From the NCBI RefSeq assembly GCF_954871325.1, contig NC_088776.1, forward strand, positions 63,698,954 through 63,762,953: a stretch of DNA of 64,000 nucleotides, read 5' to 3'. The translations under genes were made by a program, and so were the position numbers. Under the pieces are notes generated by a model. That model was not told the DNA's origin. It made no database searches and worked only from the letters and a program-made list of their open reading frames with translations. Shown here one piece after another: positions 10,735 to 21,734 of this stretch (positions are counted from its first letter, which is position 1; every line of letters starts with the position of its first letter). This DNA comes from Gordionus sp. m RMFG-2023 (Eukaryota > Nematomorpha > Gordioida > Chordodea > Parachordodidae).

Positions 10735-12285
10735 AAAGGTAGATTAATCTTTTGAAGTATTATTTTTTTACCAATTCTACAATTCAAATTTCTCGAAATT
10801 TTGATATATAATAATAATTAAAAAATAAAATTAAATAGTAATTGAACATTTTTTATAAATGAACTAATAATCTGAATTGGCAAGATCGTCTAATAATTCC
10901 AATTATATTTTTATAAAAATTAAAATGTAAATTTTTTTTTTCATGGAAATTTGTTGTAAAACTATATCGAGTGTTATTATGGGCATCGTGAGAAATACTT
11001 ATAACTTTTCAGGATTTCCAGGCAGGGATCCAAACCGAACAGTTAAACCGCTAAAAACCGGTATTTTTTACCGAACCTAACGCTAAAAAAATTCCAGCCG
11101 ACCTGAACCGAACCGCTAAAATGCCTCTGAACCGGTTCGAGTCTCATGATTTTATGCTTATAAAAATAATATGTAAGTTATTATTAGAAGATTACAATTA
11201 TATTCGAATTATTTTAAAGATTATCATCAATCACACTTGATTGATAAGTGTCGGTCATAATTTTTATAAACTTTAGTATAATGTCATTTTACAACATTTT
11301 TTTAAATATTTTAAGCTTATAAATTATAATGCTTAGAGAAAAATTAAATCCAGGATATTATTATAAATGACGTACCAAATCTGATATCTGAAATGATTTG
11401 ATTAATTTATTGTAAAGTGATTAATTTAATATTATCAGCTATATATATGTTTTTCTATTTTTATAAATTTATCTTTAAGCGAATATAAAAAATCAATATA
11501 TTTAAATTTCATTTATATTCGTAAATTTTTATAAACTTTAGTATAATGTCATTTTACAACATGTTTTTAAATATTTTAAGCTTATAAATTATAATGCTTA
11601 GAGAAAAATTAAATCCAAAATATTATTATAAATGATGTATCAAAACTGATATCATATTGGCAGTGCCGGCAACTCAAGTTAGTGTGGAAACATGTTTCAA
11701 CAATTAAATTTATGTCCTCTCCTTATAGATGTAATTTGAGTGAGCCGAGATTTGAAAATATATTTATTGTGCGGCTTAATAAAAAAAATTAAATAAAAAA
11801 AAGGAAAAATATTGTTCACATTAAAATTAATCATTGATATATATTTTTATATTTATATAAATTATAAATCAATTTTATAATGTGCAATCAATAAAAATGA
11901 AGGTTTTATATTCGTGTTTTTTAAATTAATGATAAAATTAAAAAAAATAATTTCCCTATACATAATTCGAATGTAGGTTTGAATACAAAAGTGTGCGGTT
12001 CGAACCGAAACGATACGAACCGAACCGAACCTCGAACCGTTATTTTTAACCGAACCGGAACCCGAACCGAACCGATATTCGTTTCGGCTTGGATCCCTGT
12101 ATACATGCCATCTTCCCTGAGTTGTAAGGCCTTGTTATGCCTTAATTCCAAGATATTATTACGATTCCCATGCCGGTATTTGCAAAGAGTTTAACGCCAA
12201 TAACTTCGAAAATTAAGATGACCGCGTACAGAAATGCCAACACAGATTCACAATAGCACCAAATCCAACCCCAAAGTCACATTAA
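10735..12285 (+). pseudogene. Kunitz pseudogene: 5' flank joined to the last exon, split by a hAT element
   Basis: 10735-11010 matches the 5' flank of the intact Kunitz genes (compare 17783-18000 and 25551-25760). It then runs directly into the end of intron 3 and the start of the last exon (CTTTTCAG at about 11005-11012). Exons 1-3 are therefore deleted, perhaps by recombination at a shared ACTTAT. The last exon resumes at about 12104 after the transposon and reads through CCAAGATATTATTACGATTC, CATGCCGGTATTTGC and the tail before TAA at 12283-12285. The block encoding NYGGC is missing and the frame is broken. It cannot make an inhibitor. Confidence 0.75.
11023..12099. mobile_element. hAT-superfamily DNA transposon, decayed, about 1.08 kb
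   Basis: The ends are CAGGGATCCAAACCGAAC and, in reverse complement from the right, CAGGGATCCAAGCCGAAAC, followed by many CGAACCG/CCGGTTCG subterminal motifs. Near the right end (about 11660-11795, +) lies VPATQVSVE, then after a frame change FMSSPYRCNLSEPRFENIF and IVRLNKKN with a stop. This is the layout of the hAT transposase C-terminal dimerisation region. A 130-bp direct repeat (11257-11388 and 11523-11652) lies inside. The flanks TTTCCAGG and TATACATG each differ by two bases from TCTCCATG, the sequence at this place in the intact paralogue, which supports an 8-bp target duplication. Confidence 0.8.
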
Positions 12286-13345
12286 TTGGCAATTTTTTAT
12301 CAATATTGAATAATATTGTATTTTTTTTATTTTTTTAAATATCAAATTAAATTTTCATGATAACATTTATATCGAAATTTAGGTAAATCTTAGACAGTTC
12401 GTCGTTGGGGTTAGGTATGGTAAAATTTTCATGCATAGCCTAAATAAATTTTTGACGCATCTCCTAGATTATCTTAACTTTGGTTCTTTATTCAGAGCTG
12501 CAGTAATTCTAATTACCGAAAAAAAGTCATTCTATAGGAAGAAAACTCATTTTTGAAAACCCTTATTTTATGACGTATCTGGATAAATGAAATAAATATA
12601 AAATTAATGTTAAAAATTATAATACTTATATAAACTTAATTTTAAAAAAAGCATTTCTATATTTTTATGGCCAATAATTTAATGCTTGCTTTGAAACACA
12701 AAACCACAGTTAGCATGAAATTAACTCATTCTCCTATTTTTATTTTTGTGGGGTGTGCGACGTCAAATAAGTTTTCATTGGCCTAAAAACGAAAATAAAA
12801 AAATTTAAATAAAATATGTAGAAATTATATGGTAAGTATATCTTTATTTTTATGTGTTTATTTTTTATTTTTCAGTGAATTTGGAATTTTTTAGTACAAA
12901 TGAAGGAAAAACAGAAATTCCTGTCGTAGGATTTTTTAAAAAAAGGGTTGAACCTCTATTTGCCAAATCTCGAAAATTTTAGCTAAGAGTTCTTCATTAA
13001 ATATATATACAATGACTAATAAACATTTTACATGTTAGAAATTATAATTTTAATGTTTTTCTCTCTGGATATGCTTCCTTTTCAACTCTGTATATGACAG
13101 CTTCTTATAAATTTTCCTACATTTTACCCCCCCCCCCTATCCTACGGATTTTTTAAAGGATTAACCTTCGAGTCATTAGACGCGTGGGCGGAGAAAATAT
13201 CGTGAAGTGAACAACTCCCACATGGGGCAATCCCAATAAGGTTCACGATTCATAATGCCACCTTCAATGGCATTATTTTAAAACTATCTTATTTGGATAA
13301 ATTTTTTTGTACAAAACAAGATTAAGATTTTGGCTAAACCCATAT
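12286..13345. other. 3' flank of the Kunitz pseudogene
   Basis: No gene. It matches the 3' flank of the 26 kb Kunitz gene in order (for example GCATAGCCTAAATA, GCAGTAATTCTAATTAC, and CGACGTCAAATAAG-TTTTCATTGGCC at about 12760 and 27290). A C11 run lies at 13127-13137. Confidence 0.5.
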
Positions 13346-13513
13346 CAGGTAAGTCGCATGTAAGATTTCTCTCAGGCCTAATTTTTCGAGCCCAGCCAAT
13401 ATTTTTTTAAAATATTAAGCCGGAAGGAACCGAAAATTAGGCCCGAGCTCTTACCCGGCCAGAACGGGCTTCGGGCCGGGTACGGACCGGACCTACACTT
13501 GCATATCTCTAAT
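13346..13513. repeat. GC-rich hAT-like element remnant
   Basis: A patch rich in GGCCCGA/CGGGCC motifs in very AT-rich DNA. The right edge in reverse complement begins AGAGATATGCAAGTG-TAGGTCCGG, and the left edge CAGGTAAGTCGCATG is loosely similar. This type of terminal and subterminal sequence is common in hAT MITEs. No target duplication was seen. Confidence 0.4.
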
Positions 13514-13969
13514 CGTAACCGCTACTTCATCCGCAATTCGCACATCGAATATTTCTGTAGTCACTGTTATGTATCATTGGATTTTAATAAAAATTCGTGT
13601 GCTGACATAAAATTTTGATGAAAATTATAATATCTTCGGTTGATTATTCGAGTGGTTGCGTTTCCACACTTTTAATCAACATAGCCGATATTTTTTACAA
13701 AATATCTGTATAGAAAATGTGTAAAATTATCACGAATAATTGGATAAAACATTTTCTCAAATGCCAAACCTGGAAAAGTTGATAAACCAACTCTTTTTGT
13801 TTTTTTTACTTATTAAAAAGGTGTTTAAATCTACATAAAATCTTGAATCTTTTCCACTCATCTTCCTCATTCATCGCCTCAAAATTTTTGAAATTACTTG
13901 CAGCTCGGTAAATTGAAAATCTATGGTCAAACTAATTTTGCAGAAATTTTTTTTTTTGTACAATCGTAA

Positions 13970-14100
13970 TCTGAATTACCGATTTATTAATAATTTGTTT
14001 CTATTTCACTTCTAAACTAATTGTTCATATCTTTAGAAATTCTGCAGATTATTAATAGATTTAAACAAATGCCAAAAATTTGCCAAATAAATTCCATTCG
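13970..14100. repeat. Segment duplicated at 24487-24605
   Basis: The two stretches share CTGAATTTATTGATT-like, CACTTCTAAACTA-TTGTTCAT and AAATTCTGCAGA blocks in the same order. Each lies just upstream of a tetranucleotide microsatellite, (TTCC)n here and (GAAA)n at 24756. Confidence 0.55.
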
Positions 14101-14317
14101 CCTTCCTTCCTTCCTTCCTTCCTTCCTTCCTTCCTTCCTTCCTTCCTTCCTTCCTTCCTTCCTTCCTTCCTTCCTTCCTTCCTTCCTTCCTTCCTTCCTT
14201 CCTTCCTTCCTTCCTTCCTTCCTTCCTTCCTTCCTTCCTTCCTTCCTTCCTTCCTTCCTTCCTTCCTTCCTTCCTTCCTTCCTTCCTTCCTTCCTTTCTT
14301 CTCCTTCCTTCCTTCTA
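14101..14317. repeat. (TTCC)n microsatellite, about 54 units
   Basis: Nearly perfect CCTT repeats at the outer edge of the left arm of the inverted duplication. The mirror position in the right arm (21684-21734) has a short (GGAA)n tract. The array therefore expanded here or contracted there. Confidence 0.95.
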
Positions 14318-14879
14318 TCACTCTTTCACCTAAATGGAAGATTTGAACTTAATAAATAAAATAGTTTCTATTTTTGCAACTATACCTCACTCTAATACTA
14401 CGATTGGATAGAGCGAAGTTCCACTCATTTTGATAACTATACATCTGAGTTTTCAAAGTTTGTTGATAATATCCTTGAGAAAGAAAAAAAACGCCATCAT
14501 TATATGGAGGGTGTGGGGCTTACGTGTCCGCGTTCCGCTCACTTCGGAACAGATCTGTGACCAACGTGCTAGATAAGATAAGATAGGGAACGGAAAATAT
14601 GATGTTTTAAATTTTATAATGTGGAGAAGTTTATGGGAGTTGACGAATATTTAAAATTAAATTATCCTTTAAACCAATGTGTAGTAGAAGTTTTTGAGCT
14701 GTCCTTTTCTGGGTCAGACGATTATCCGTCTTCCGGTATTAACTGAGGATTCAGAGGAAATGAAGAATATTCACGATGCATCATTCTCCCATTTCCTGTT
14801 CCCATCATCACGCGTTCCTCTAGGGTCATTTTATCTAATTTTAAATCGAATGATTTGGCTATTCCAATGAGCGAATTAT

Positions 14880-15510
14880 AAATCCTATTAAACACGGATA
14901 ACAATCATTTTTTTAAAATATGTTTAATATATCCATTACAATCATAAGGTATAATAAGTGACTACAGAAATGTTTGAATCGTGAATTTATAATAAGCGAT
15001 TTTGATATCAAATTTTCACGATAATAAATATATTTTTTTAAATTTAAAAATCTCATTTTTGAGAGGAAATGTAAATTCTCAAGCTTATGTAAAAATATTT
15101 AAATATGGATTATTTTTTTGCAAAAGATTTTAATATAAAATTAAAAGTAATTTAAAAAGTTTAATTTTTCTAAAATTCTTACAATAAAATGTATACATTT
15201 TTTCGGCAGAACTCAAATTTTAGAATTAAATAAACTAGCTTAAAACATAATGCTAAATTTTGCCCTCAGATTGGGCCCTGACTCCAGCATTATATACATA
15301 AATGTATAAATAACGACTACAGAAACATTTGATGTGCGAATCGTAGAATTATAAACGATTTTTTGTTATAATAAGATAATAAGTTTGCCGTTTTTTTTAA
15401 AAAAATCGCCGAAATGAAACCGCTTAAGAATTACTACTAATTGGGTGCTAAACTAATTTCTATTTTTTTTTTGTATTATCGAACAAATATATAAAGGTAT
15501 TCGAACTAAC
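14880..15510 (-). repeat. Inverted copy of the family-R repeat
   Basis: Reverse complement of 20456-21090. It carries the family anchors: CCGGGGTTAGTTCGAATACC (right end here), the CTGTAGTC block and GAATAGCCAAATCATTCG. These also recur in the tandem units at 29.6-37.8 kb. Confidence 0.65.
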
Positions 15511-16300
15511 CCCGGTATAAATAAAAAATTTTTATTATTTTAAATTGTTGAGAGATCAATAACTTTTTAATCAATTTCAAATACTTTTTATTTTTAAAAT
15601 TCTATGAACAAAATCTAATAATTTTAATATAGTTGACAATACATCTTCTTCTTATATTATATTGAGATATTTTTTGAATCGCTAATCACAGGTTATTCAA
15701 ATTCGTATTTAAAATCGATTGATAGTGGCTTAATAAGTTATATATACATTATAATGAGTTTGAGCGTAGTAAAAATTTTCGAAAATTGAATTTGATATTC
15801 AATTATTAGACTATGATTGATATTTAATCAAATTTATTATTAACTTTATACAGAAGTTTAGCGTAAGATTTTAGCGAAATTGGGGAGATAAGATAGTAAT
15901 AGAAGAAGCCGCTAACAGAGTTGTTAAACCCCTCTCGGTAGGTAGAATTACGTGTCAATTTTCTATATGCATTTTCTCATCTGTTTCTAATTATTGATTT
16001 TATTTGAAATTGGTTTGTCTTTTTTTCATTGCTTATGTGTAATGTGTAACTCTACATTTTCATTTAACCGTCATTTTATTAAATTAAATTCAACGTTTAA
16101 TATATTTGTTGTACAATGGCGACCCGATTATTAAGATTTTAGTAAAAAAAATTTAGAGATTTGGCAAATATAGGTTCCAAACACGGGAATTTAGATACGA
16201 CTTCCCCTTACTTTGCCTAGTTTTAGTTTTTCCCATCTTACTTAGTAAAATTCCATTTTTTTTGTTTTAGACACATGAAAACTTTTTTGATGTCGCAGCC

Positions 16301-16301
<1 letters not shown>

Positions 16302-16331
<30 letters not shown>
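16302..16331. repeat. C30 homopolymer
   Basis: The longest of at least twelve C or G runs of 9 bp or more in this AT-rich window. The mirror copy in the right arm is G14 (19669-19682). Confidence 0.95.
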
Positions 16332-16333
<2 letters not shown>

Positions 16334-16948
16334 AAAAAAGATTGGAGAATACGTTATTTCATGCTGATAATCTTTATGCATTATAATTTTAATATTTTGT
16401 TACGATAAACAACAACAAAATTTGGTTATGAAAAATAAGGATTCACTATTTATCCCCCAGTAAAAATCAAAAATCGGAAATCTGTGATTTCAGGCTGATT
16501 TGTGTTTTCAAAGCATCATAAAATATTGTAGATAAATAATAGAAATGCTTCTTAAGAATTCGTTATAACAAAATATGTGTATTCAAGAATGTGTTTTCTT
16601 CCTGGAATTAATCTTTTTTCACTAATTAGAATTACTGAAGTTCTGAATAAAGAACAAAAATTTATTTATGCTATCCATGAAACTTTTACCATACCTTATA
16701 CCCTAACGATGCAACTTTATTAAGATTTACCTAAATTTTAAATTTAAGCAATTTCGTTTATTTCAAGAAAATTTAATTTGACATTAAATAAAAATAAATA
16801 CATTTTTCAATATTGATAAAATCGCTAAATTAATGTGAATTTGTGGTTAGATTGTGTTCTATTGTGAATTTCTGTCATTTAATTTGATATTAAAAAATAT
16901 AAATACATATTTTAAATATCATTATTCAATATTGATAAAAACGCCAAA

Positions 16949-17760
16949 TTAATTTGACTTTAGGGTTAGATTTTCTATCGTGAATCTCTGTTCGAATCGT
17001 TGTACGCAGTCAACCTTATTTTCGAAATTATTGGCGTTACCCTTGCAACCTCCGTAATTAAACTCTTTGCAAATACCGGCATGGGCATCATAATAATATC
17101 TTGGAATTAAAGCGTAACAAGGTCCTAAAACTATGGGAAGTTTACATGGAGAATCTGAAAATATAAGTTTGTGTAAGCATCATCAAAATAATTATAAATT
17201 ATTTAGTCTTGGGTATTAAGGAGATTAAAGCAATGTAAAATGACCCCAGTGCTTCCAATTAGTTCGGCCAAAAGGCATTTACGACATTACTATATGATTT
17301 CTGTCAGGTGAATTTTTAAAAAAATAAAGAAATTTTGATATATATAATTTATATTTATCAAAATGATCATTATTCTTACCGCTAACATTTCCTTGGCACT
17401 TTTCAGCACAATCCAGTGGATTAGTGAAGAGATTAATGTTATTTTTACAATTCAAATACTTCGCATGACAAGGTGGTAAGAGAATAAAAATACGTTTTAT
17501 AATGTATAAAATTATTTATAAAAAATATATATATAGGATGCAGAAACCGCTTTGCCACACAATTTTTGACATTCTCTAAAACCGCGGAATACATTGCTAG
17601 TGCTTCTACAAGGATAAAGGAGAAACTCTTTTCAAGTCTTAATCGAAGGATCGAAAGACTGTTGCTTCAAAATGGCATAACTATAATCCACACCATGTTG
17701 TTATATATATAGTGTTAATAAATGTCATCTCGCATTTAACTAATAGGAGCATTTAAATAA
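16949..17760 (-). pseudogene. Kunitz-family pseudogene in the left arm, head to head with the intact copy
   Basis: Minus-strand exons correspond to those of the 18.2 kb gene: exon 2 about 17693-17536, exon 3 17503-17380, exon 4 17154-16949. Exon 4 is still open and encodes a complete-looking Kunitz domain (DSPCKLPIVLGPCYALIPR, then GICKEFNYGGCKGN), except that the sixth cysteine is Phe. Exon 2 has a stop at a cysteine codon. Exon 3 has lost its AG acceptor and has an 8-nt deletion. The signal-peptide exon is not recognisable (about 17740-17755 keeps only its last bases). Several independent lesions indicate loss of function. Confidence 0.8.
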
Positions 17761-17782
17761 TGAATAACAAAAATAAGAATAT

Positions 17783-18174
17783 CTTTTTACATTTTTCACC
17801 ATTCCACAATTCAAATTTCTCAAAATTTTATATATTACAATAATAATATAAATAAAAAAATATAATGAACATTAGAATAAAATAACTAATATGTATGAAT
17901 TTGGCAAGATCCATTATTATAATCATATTTATGAATTTTTATGAATTTTTATGTTTATTATTGGCAGGGCATCAATTTTGAATAATACAAGAATACTTAT
18001 AAAGTTAACAGTTAATATATATATATAATTTAATAATAAAAACAAATTTTTCTTTTTGTATTTAACTATTCTAAATCTTTTAAAGAATTATCCTATTATT
18101 TAAAATTATAACAAAAATATATAAATATATATACAGAGATATAACAAACAGTCAAAGAGAACCAAGCTTATATT
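17783..18174 (+). promoter_or_regulatory. Kunitz gene 5' flank and centre of the inverted duplication (probable promoter)
   Basis: About 390 bp directly before the ATG of the 18.2 kb gene are closely similar to the 390 bp before the 25.9 kb gene (25551-25940). Shared blocks include CAATTCAAATTTCTCAAA, GAATTTGGCAAGATCCATTA and GGGCATCAATTTTGAATAAT. Conservation outside exons fits a promoter and 5' UTR carried along in duplication. A TATATAAATATATATA stretch lies about 45-60 bp before the ATG. The start site cannot be placed. Confidence 0.5.
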
Positions 18175-19049
18175 ATGAAATTACTAGTGTACTTCCTACT
18201 ACTATTAGGTTAAATACGAGATAAAATATAGTATACAATATATAAATATATAACAACATTTAATTAGGTGTGGATTATAGTTATGCCATTTTGAAGCAAC
18301 AGTCTTTTGATCCCTGTACTAAGACTTGTAAAGAGTTCTACCATTATCCCTGTAGAAGTACTAGCAATGTATTTCGCAGCTTTAGACAATGTCAAAAATT
18401 GTGTGGTAGACCGGTTTCTGCATCCAGTGAAGGTTTTTTATAAAATAGTATATATATATATATATATATTCAAAATTATTTTATAGATTATAAAAAGTAT
18501 TTTTATTCTCCTACCACCTTGTCATGCGAAGTATTTGATTATCAGCATTGCAAAAATAACATTAATCTCTTCACTAATCCACTGGATTGTGCTGAAAAGT
18601 GCCAAGGAAATGTAAGCGGTAAGCATAATGATCATTTTCGATAAATGTAAATTATATATATCAAAATTTCTTTATTTTTTTTAACATTCACCTGAATGAA
18701 ATCATATAGTATTGTCATAAATGGCTTTTGGCCAATTGGAAGCACTGGGGTCATTTTATATTGCTTTAATCTCCTTAATACCCAAGAATAAATAATTTAT
18801 AATTATTTTTGATGATGCTTACACAAACTTATAATTTCAGATTCTCCATGTAACCTTCCCTTAGTTTTAGGACCTTGTTACGCTTTAATTCCAAGATATT
18901 ATTATGATGCCCATGCCGGTATTTGCAAAGAGTTTAATTACGGAGGTTGCAATGGTAACGCCAATAATTTCGAAAATAAGGTTGACTGCGTACAACGATG
19001 CGAACAGAGATTCACGATAGAACCAAATCTAACCCCTAAGTCACATTAA
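18175..19049 (+). CDS. Secreted three-domain Kunitz (BPTI) protein, copy in the right arm
   Basis: Exons 18175-18208, 18268-18432, 18487-18618, 18841-19049 (540 nt, 179 aa). All introns are GT-AG and phase 1. MKLLVYFLLLLG plus VDYSYA is a typical signal peptide. Domain 1 (about residues 20-60) keeps the 8-13-4 spacing of Kunitz Cys3-Cys6 (CKEFYHYPC, then QCQKLC) but lacks Cys1 and Cys2 and has one extra Cys (FDPCTKTC). Domain 2 (SCEVFDYQHC, then DCAEKC) also lacks Cys1 and Cys2. Domain 3 is complete: SPCNLPLVLGPC, YALIPRYYYDAHAGIC, KEFNYGGCNGN, DCVQRC. The residue after Cys2 (P1) is Tyr, which would suit a chymotrypsin-like rather than a trypsin-like target if it inhibits at all. The total of 15 Cys is odd. 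Likely a secreted inhibitor or Kunitz-fold ligand; target unknown. Confidence 0.85.
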
Positions 19050-19123
19050 TTTAGCGATTTTATCAATTGAATAATGATATTTTAAATATGTATTTATATT
19101 TTTTAATATCAAATTAATTTTAC

Positions 19124-19180
19124 AGAAATTCACAATAGAACACAATCTAACCACAAATTCCCATTAATTTAGCGATTTTA
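19124..19180 (+). repeat. Partial duplicate of the Kunitz last-exon tail
   Basis: GAAATTCACAATAGAAC, then AATCTAACCACAAA-TCCCATTAATTTAGCG, repeats the end of exon 4 and its 3' flank about 110 bp after the original. The same tail echo occurs after the 26 kb gene (26865-26910) and in the left arm, so it predates those duplications. Confidence 0.6.
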
Positions 19181-20455
19181 TCAATATATTTTTTAATGTC
19201 AAATTAAATTTTCTTGAAACATTTGTATTATAAAAATAAACTAAAATGCTTAAATTTAAAATTTAGGTAAATCTTAATAAAGGTGCATCGTTAGTGTATA
19301 AGGTATGGTAAAAGTTTCATGGATAGCATAAATAAATTTTTGTTCTTTATTCAGAACTTCAGTAATTCTAATTAGTGAAAAAAGATTAATTCCAGGAAGA
19401 AAACACATTCTTGAATACACATATTTTGTTATAACGAATTCTTAAGAAGCATTTCTATTATTTATCTACAATATTTTATGATGCTTTGAAAACACAAATC
19501 AGCGTGAAATCACAGATTTCCGAATTTTGATTTTTACTGGGGGATAAATAGTGAATCCTTATTTTTCATAACCAAATTTTGTTGTTGTTTATCGTAACAA
19601 AATATTAAAATTATAATGCATAAACATTATCAGCATGAAATAACGTATTCTCCAATTTTTTTTTTTTTGGGGGGGGGGGGGGCTGCGACATCAAAAAAGT
19701 TTTCATGTGTCTAAAACGAAAAAATTGGAATTTTACTAAGTATAGGAGAAAACTAAAACTAGTCAAAAAGTAAGGGGAAGTCGTATCTAAATTCCCGTGT
19801 TTGGAACCTATATTTGCCAAATCTCTAAATTTTTTTTACTAAAATCTTAATAATCGGGTCGCCATTGTACAACAAATATATTAAACGTTGAATTTAATTT
19901 AATAAAATGACGGTTAAATGAAAATGTAGAGTTACACATTACACATAAGCAATGAAAAAAAGACAAACCAATTTCAAATAAAATTAATAATTAGAAACAG
20001 ATGAGAAAATGCATATAGAAAATTGACACGTAATTCTACCTACCGAGAGGGGTTTAACAACTCTGTTAGCGGCTTCTTCTATTACTATCTTATCTCCCCA
20101 ATTTCGCTAAAATCTTACGCTAAACTTCTGTATAAAGTTAATAATAAATTTGATTAAATATCAATCATAGTCTAATAATTGAATATCAAATTCAATTTTC
20201 GAAAATTTTACTCAAACTAATGATATATATATAACTTATTAAGCCACTATCAATCGTTTTTAAAAAACGAATTTGAATAACCTGTGATTATCGACTCAAA
20301 AAATTACTCAATATAATATAAGAAGAAGATGTATTGGCAACCGTATTAAAATTATTACGATTTTATTCATAGAATTTTAAAAATAATATGTATTTGAAAT
20401 TGATTAAAAAATTATTGATCTCTCAACAATTTAAAATAATAAAAAAAAATTATTT

Positions 20456-21090
20456 TATACCGGGGTTAGTTCGAATACCTTTATATATTTGTTCGATAAT
20501 ACAAAAAAAAATAGAAATGAGTTTAGCACCCAATTAGTAGTAATTCTTAAGCGGCTCTTTTTCGGCAATTTTTTTAAAAAAAACGGCAAACTTATTATCT
20601 TATTATAACAAAAAATCGTTTATAATTCTACGATTCGCACATCAAATGTTTCTGTAGTCGTTATTTATACATTTATGTATATAATGCTGGAGTCAGGGCC
20701 CAATCTGAGGGCAAAATTTAGCATTATGTTTTAAGCTAGTTTATTTAATTCTAAAATTTGAGTTCTCCCGAAAAAATGTATACATTTTATTGTAAGAATT
20801 TTAGAAAAATTAAACTCTTTAAATTACTTTTAATTTTATATTAAAATCTTTAGCAAAAATTAATTCATATTTAAATATTTTTACATTTAAATTTAAAAAA
20901 ATAAATATATTATCGTGGAAAATTGATATCAAAATAGCTTAATAATTACTCAATTCACGAATCAAACATCTCTGTAGTCATTTATTATATCTTAGGTATG
21001 TAATGGATATATTAAACATATTTTAAAAAAATGATTGTTATCCGTGTTTTATAATTCGCTCATTAGAATAGCCAAATCATTCGATTTAAA
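20456..21090 (+). repeat. Family-R repeat copy in the right arm
   Basis: Begins CCGGGGTTAGTTCGAATACC. It includes AGCTAGTTTATTTAATTCTAAAA, AAAATGTATACATTTTATTG, TCTGTAGTCATT and GAATAGCCAAATCATTCG in the same relation as the tandem units at 29.6-37.8 kb. Confidence 0.65.
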
Positions 21091-21683
21091 ATTAGAAAAA
21101 AAACCCTTATAGGAACGCGAAATGATGGGAAGGTGGGAGAATGATGCATCGTGAATATTCTTCATTTCCTCCGAATCCTCAGTTAATACCGGAAGACGGA
21201 GAATCGTCGGACCCAGAAAAGGAGTTTCCCTACTTCTACCCTATAATACCCCCCCCCCCTCCCAGCTCAAAAACATTTACTACACATTGGTTTAAACTCA
21301 TTTAAAACGAATTACCCCAAAAATTTTAGGATAATTTAATTTTAAATATTCGTTCAACTTCCATAAACTTCTCCACATTACAAAATTTAAAACATCATAT
21401 TTTCCGTTCCCTATCTTATCTTATCTAGGACGTTGGTCACAGATCTGTTCCAAAGTGAGCGGAACGCGTACACGTAAGCCCCACACCCTCCATATAATGA
21501 TGGCGATTTTTTTTCTTTTTCAATGATATTATCAACAAACTTTGAAAACTCAGATGTATAGTTATCAAAATGAGTGGAACTTCGCTCTATCCAATCGTAG
21601 CATTAGAGTGAGGTATAGTTGCAAGAATAGAAACTATTTTATTTATTAAATTTTCCATTTAGGTGAAAGAGTGATAGAACGAA

Positions 21684-21734
21684 GGAAGGAAGGAAGGAAA
21701 GAAGGAAGGAAGGAAGGAAGGAAGAAAGAAAGAA
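21684..21734. repeat. (GGAA)n/(GAAA)n microsatellite at the outer edge of the right arm
   Basis: About 50 bp of imperfect GGAA ending in GAAA units. It mirrors the 217-bp (TTCC)n at 14101. Confidence 0.9.

Larger units (their letters stand above)
14318..17755. repeat. Left arm of a large inverted duplication (about 3.4 kb)
   Basis: This reads as the reverse complement of about 18186-21683. Checked anchor pairs: the ACGATTGGATAGAGCG end (14400 vs 21595), GACGTGTCAATTTTC at 15950 vs 20030, TGTCGCAGCC plus a C run (16291-16331) vs a G run plus GGCTGCGACA (19669-19690), and the Kunitz exons (16949-17693 vs 18268-19049). Non-coding stretches are close to identical with small indels. Confidence 0.85.
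18186..21683. repeat. Right arm of the large inverted duplication (about 3.5 kb)
   Basis: Mirror of 14318-17755. It begins inside exon 1 of the 18.2 kb Kunitz gene and ends at the (GGAA)n tract. The roughly 430-bp centre is not mirrored, so the left copy lost or never had its first exon. Confidence 0.85.

Noticed and set aside
14021-14359. Long open frames through (TTCC)n encoding Leu-Pro-Ser-Phe repeats on both strands
   Set aside because: They arise from the microsatellite period and exist on both strands. There is no coding context.
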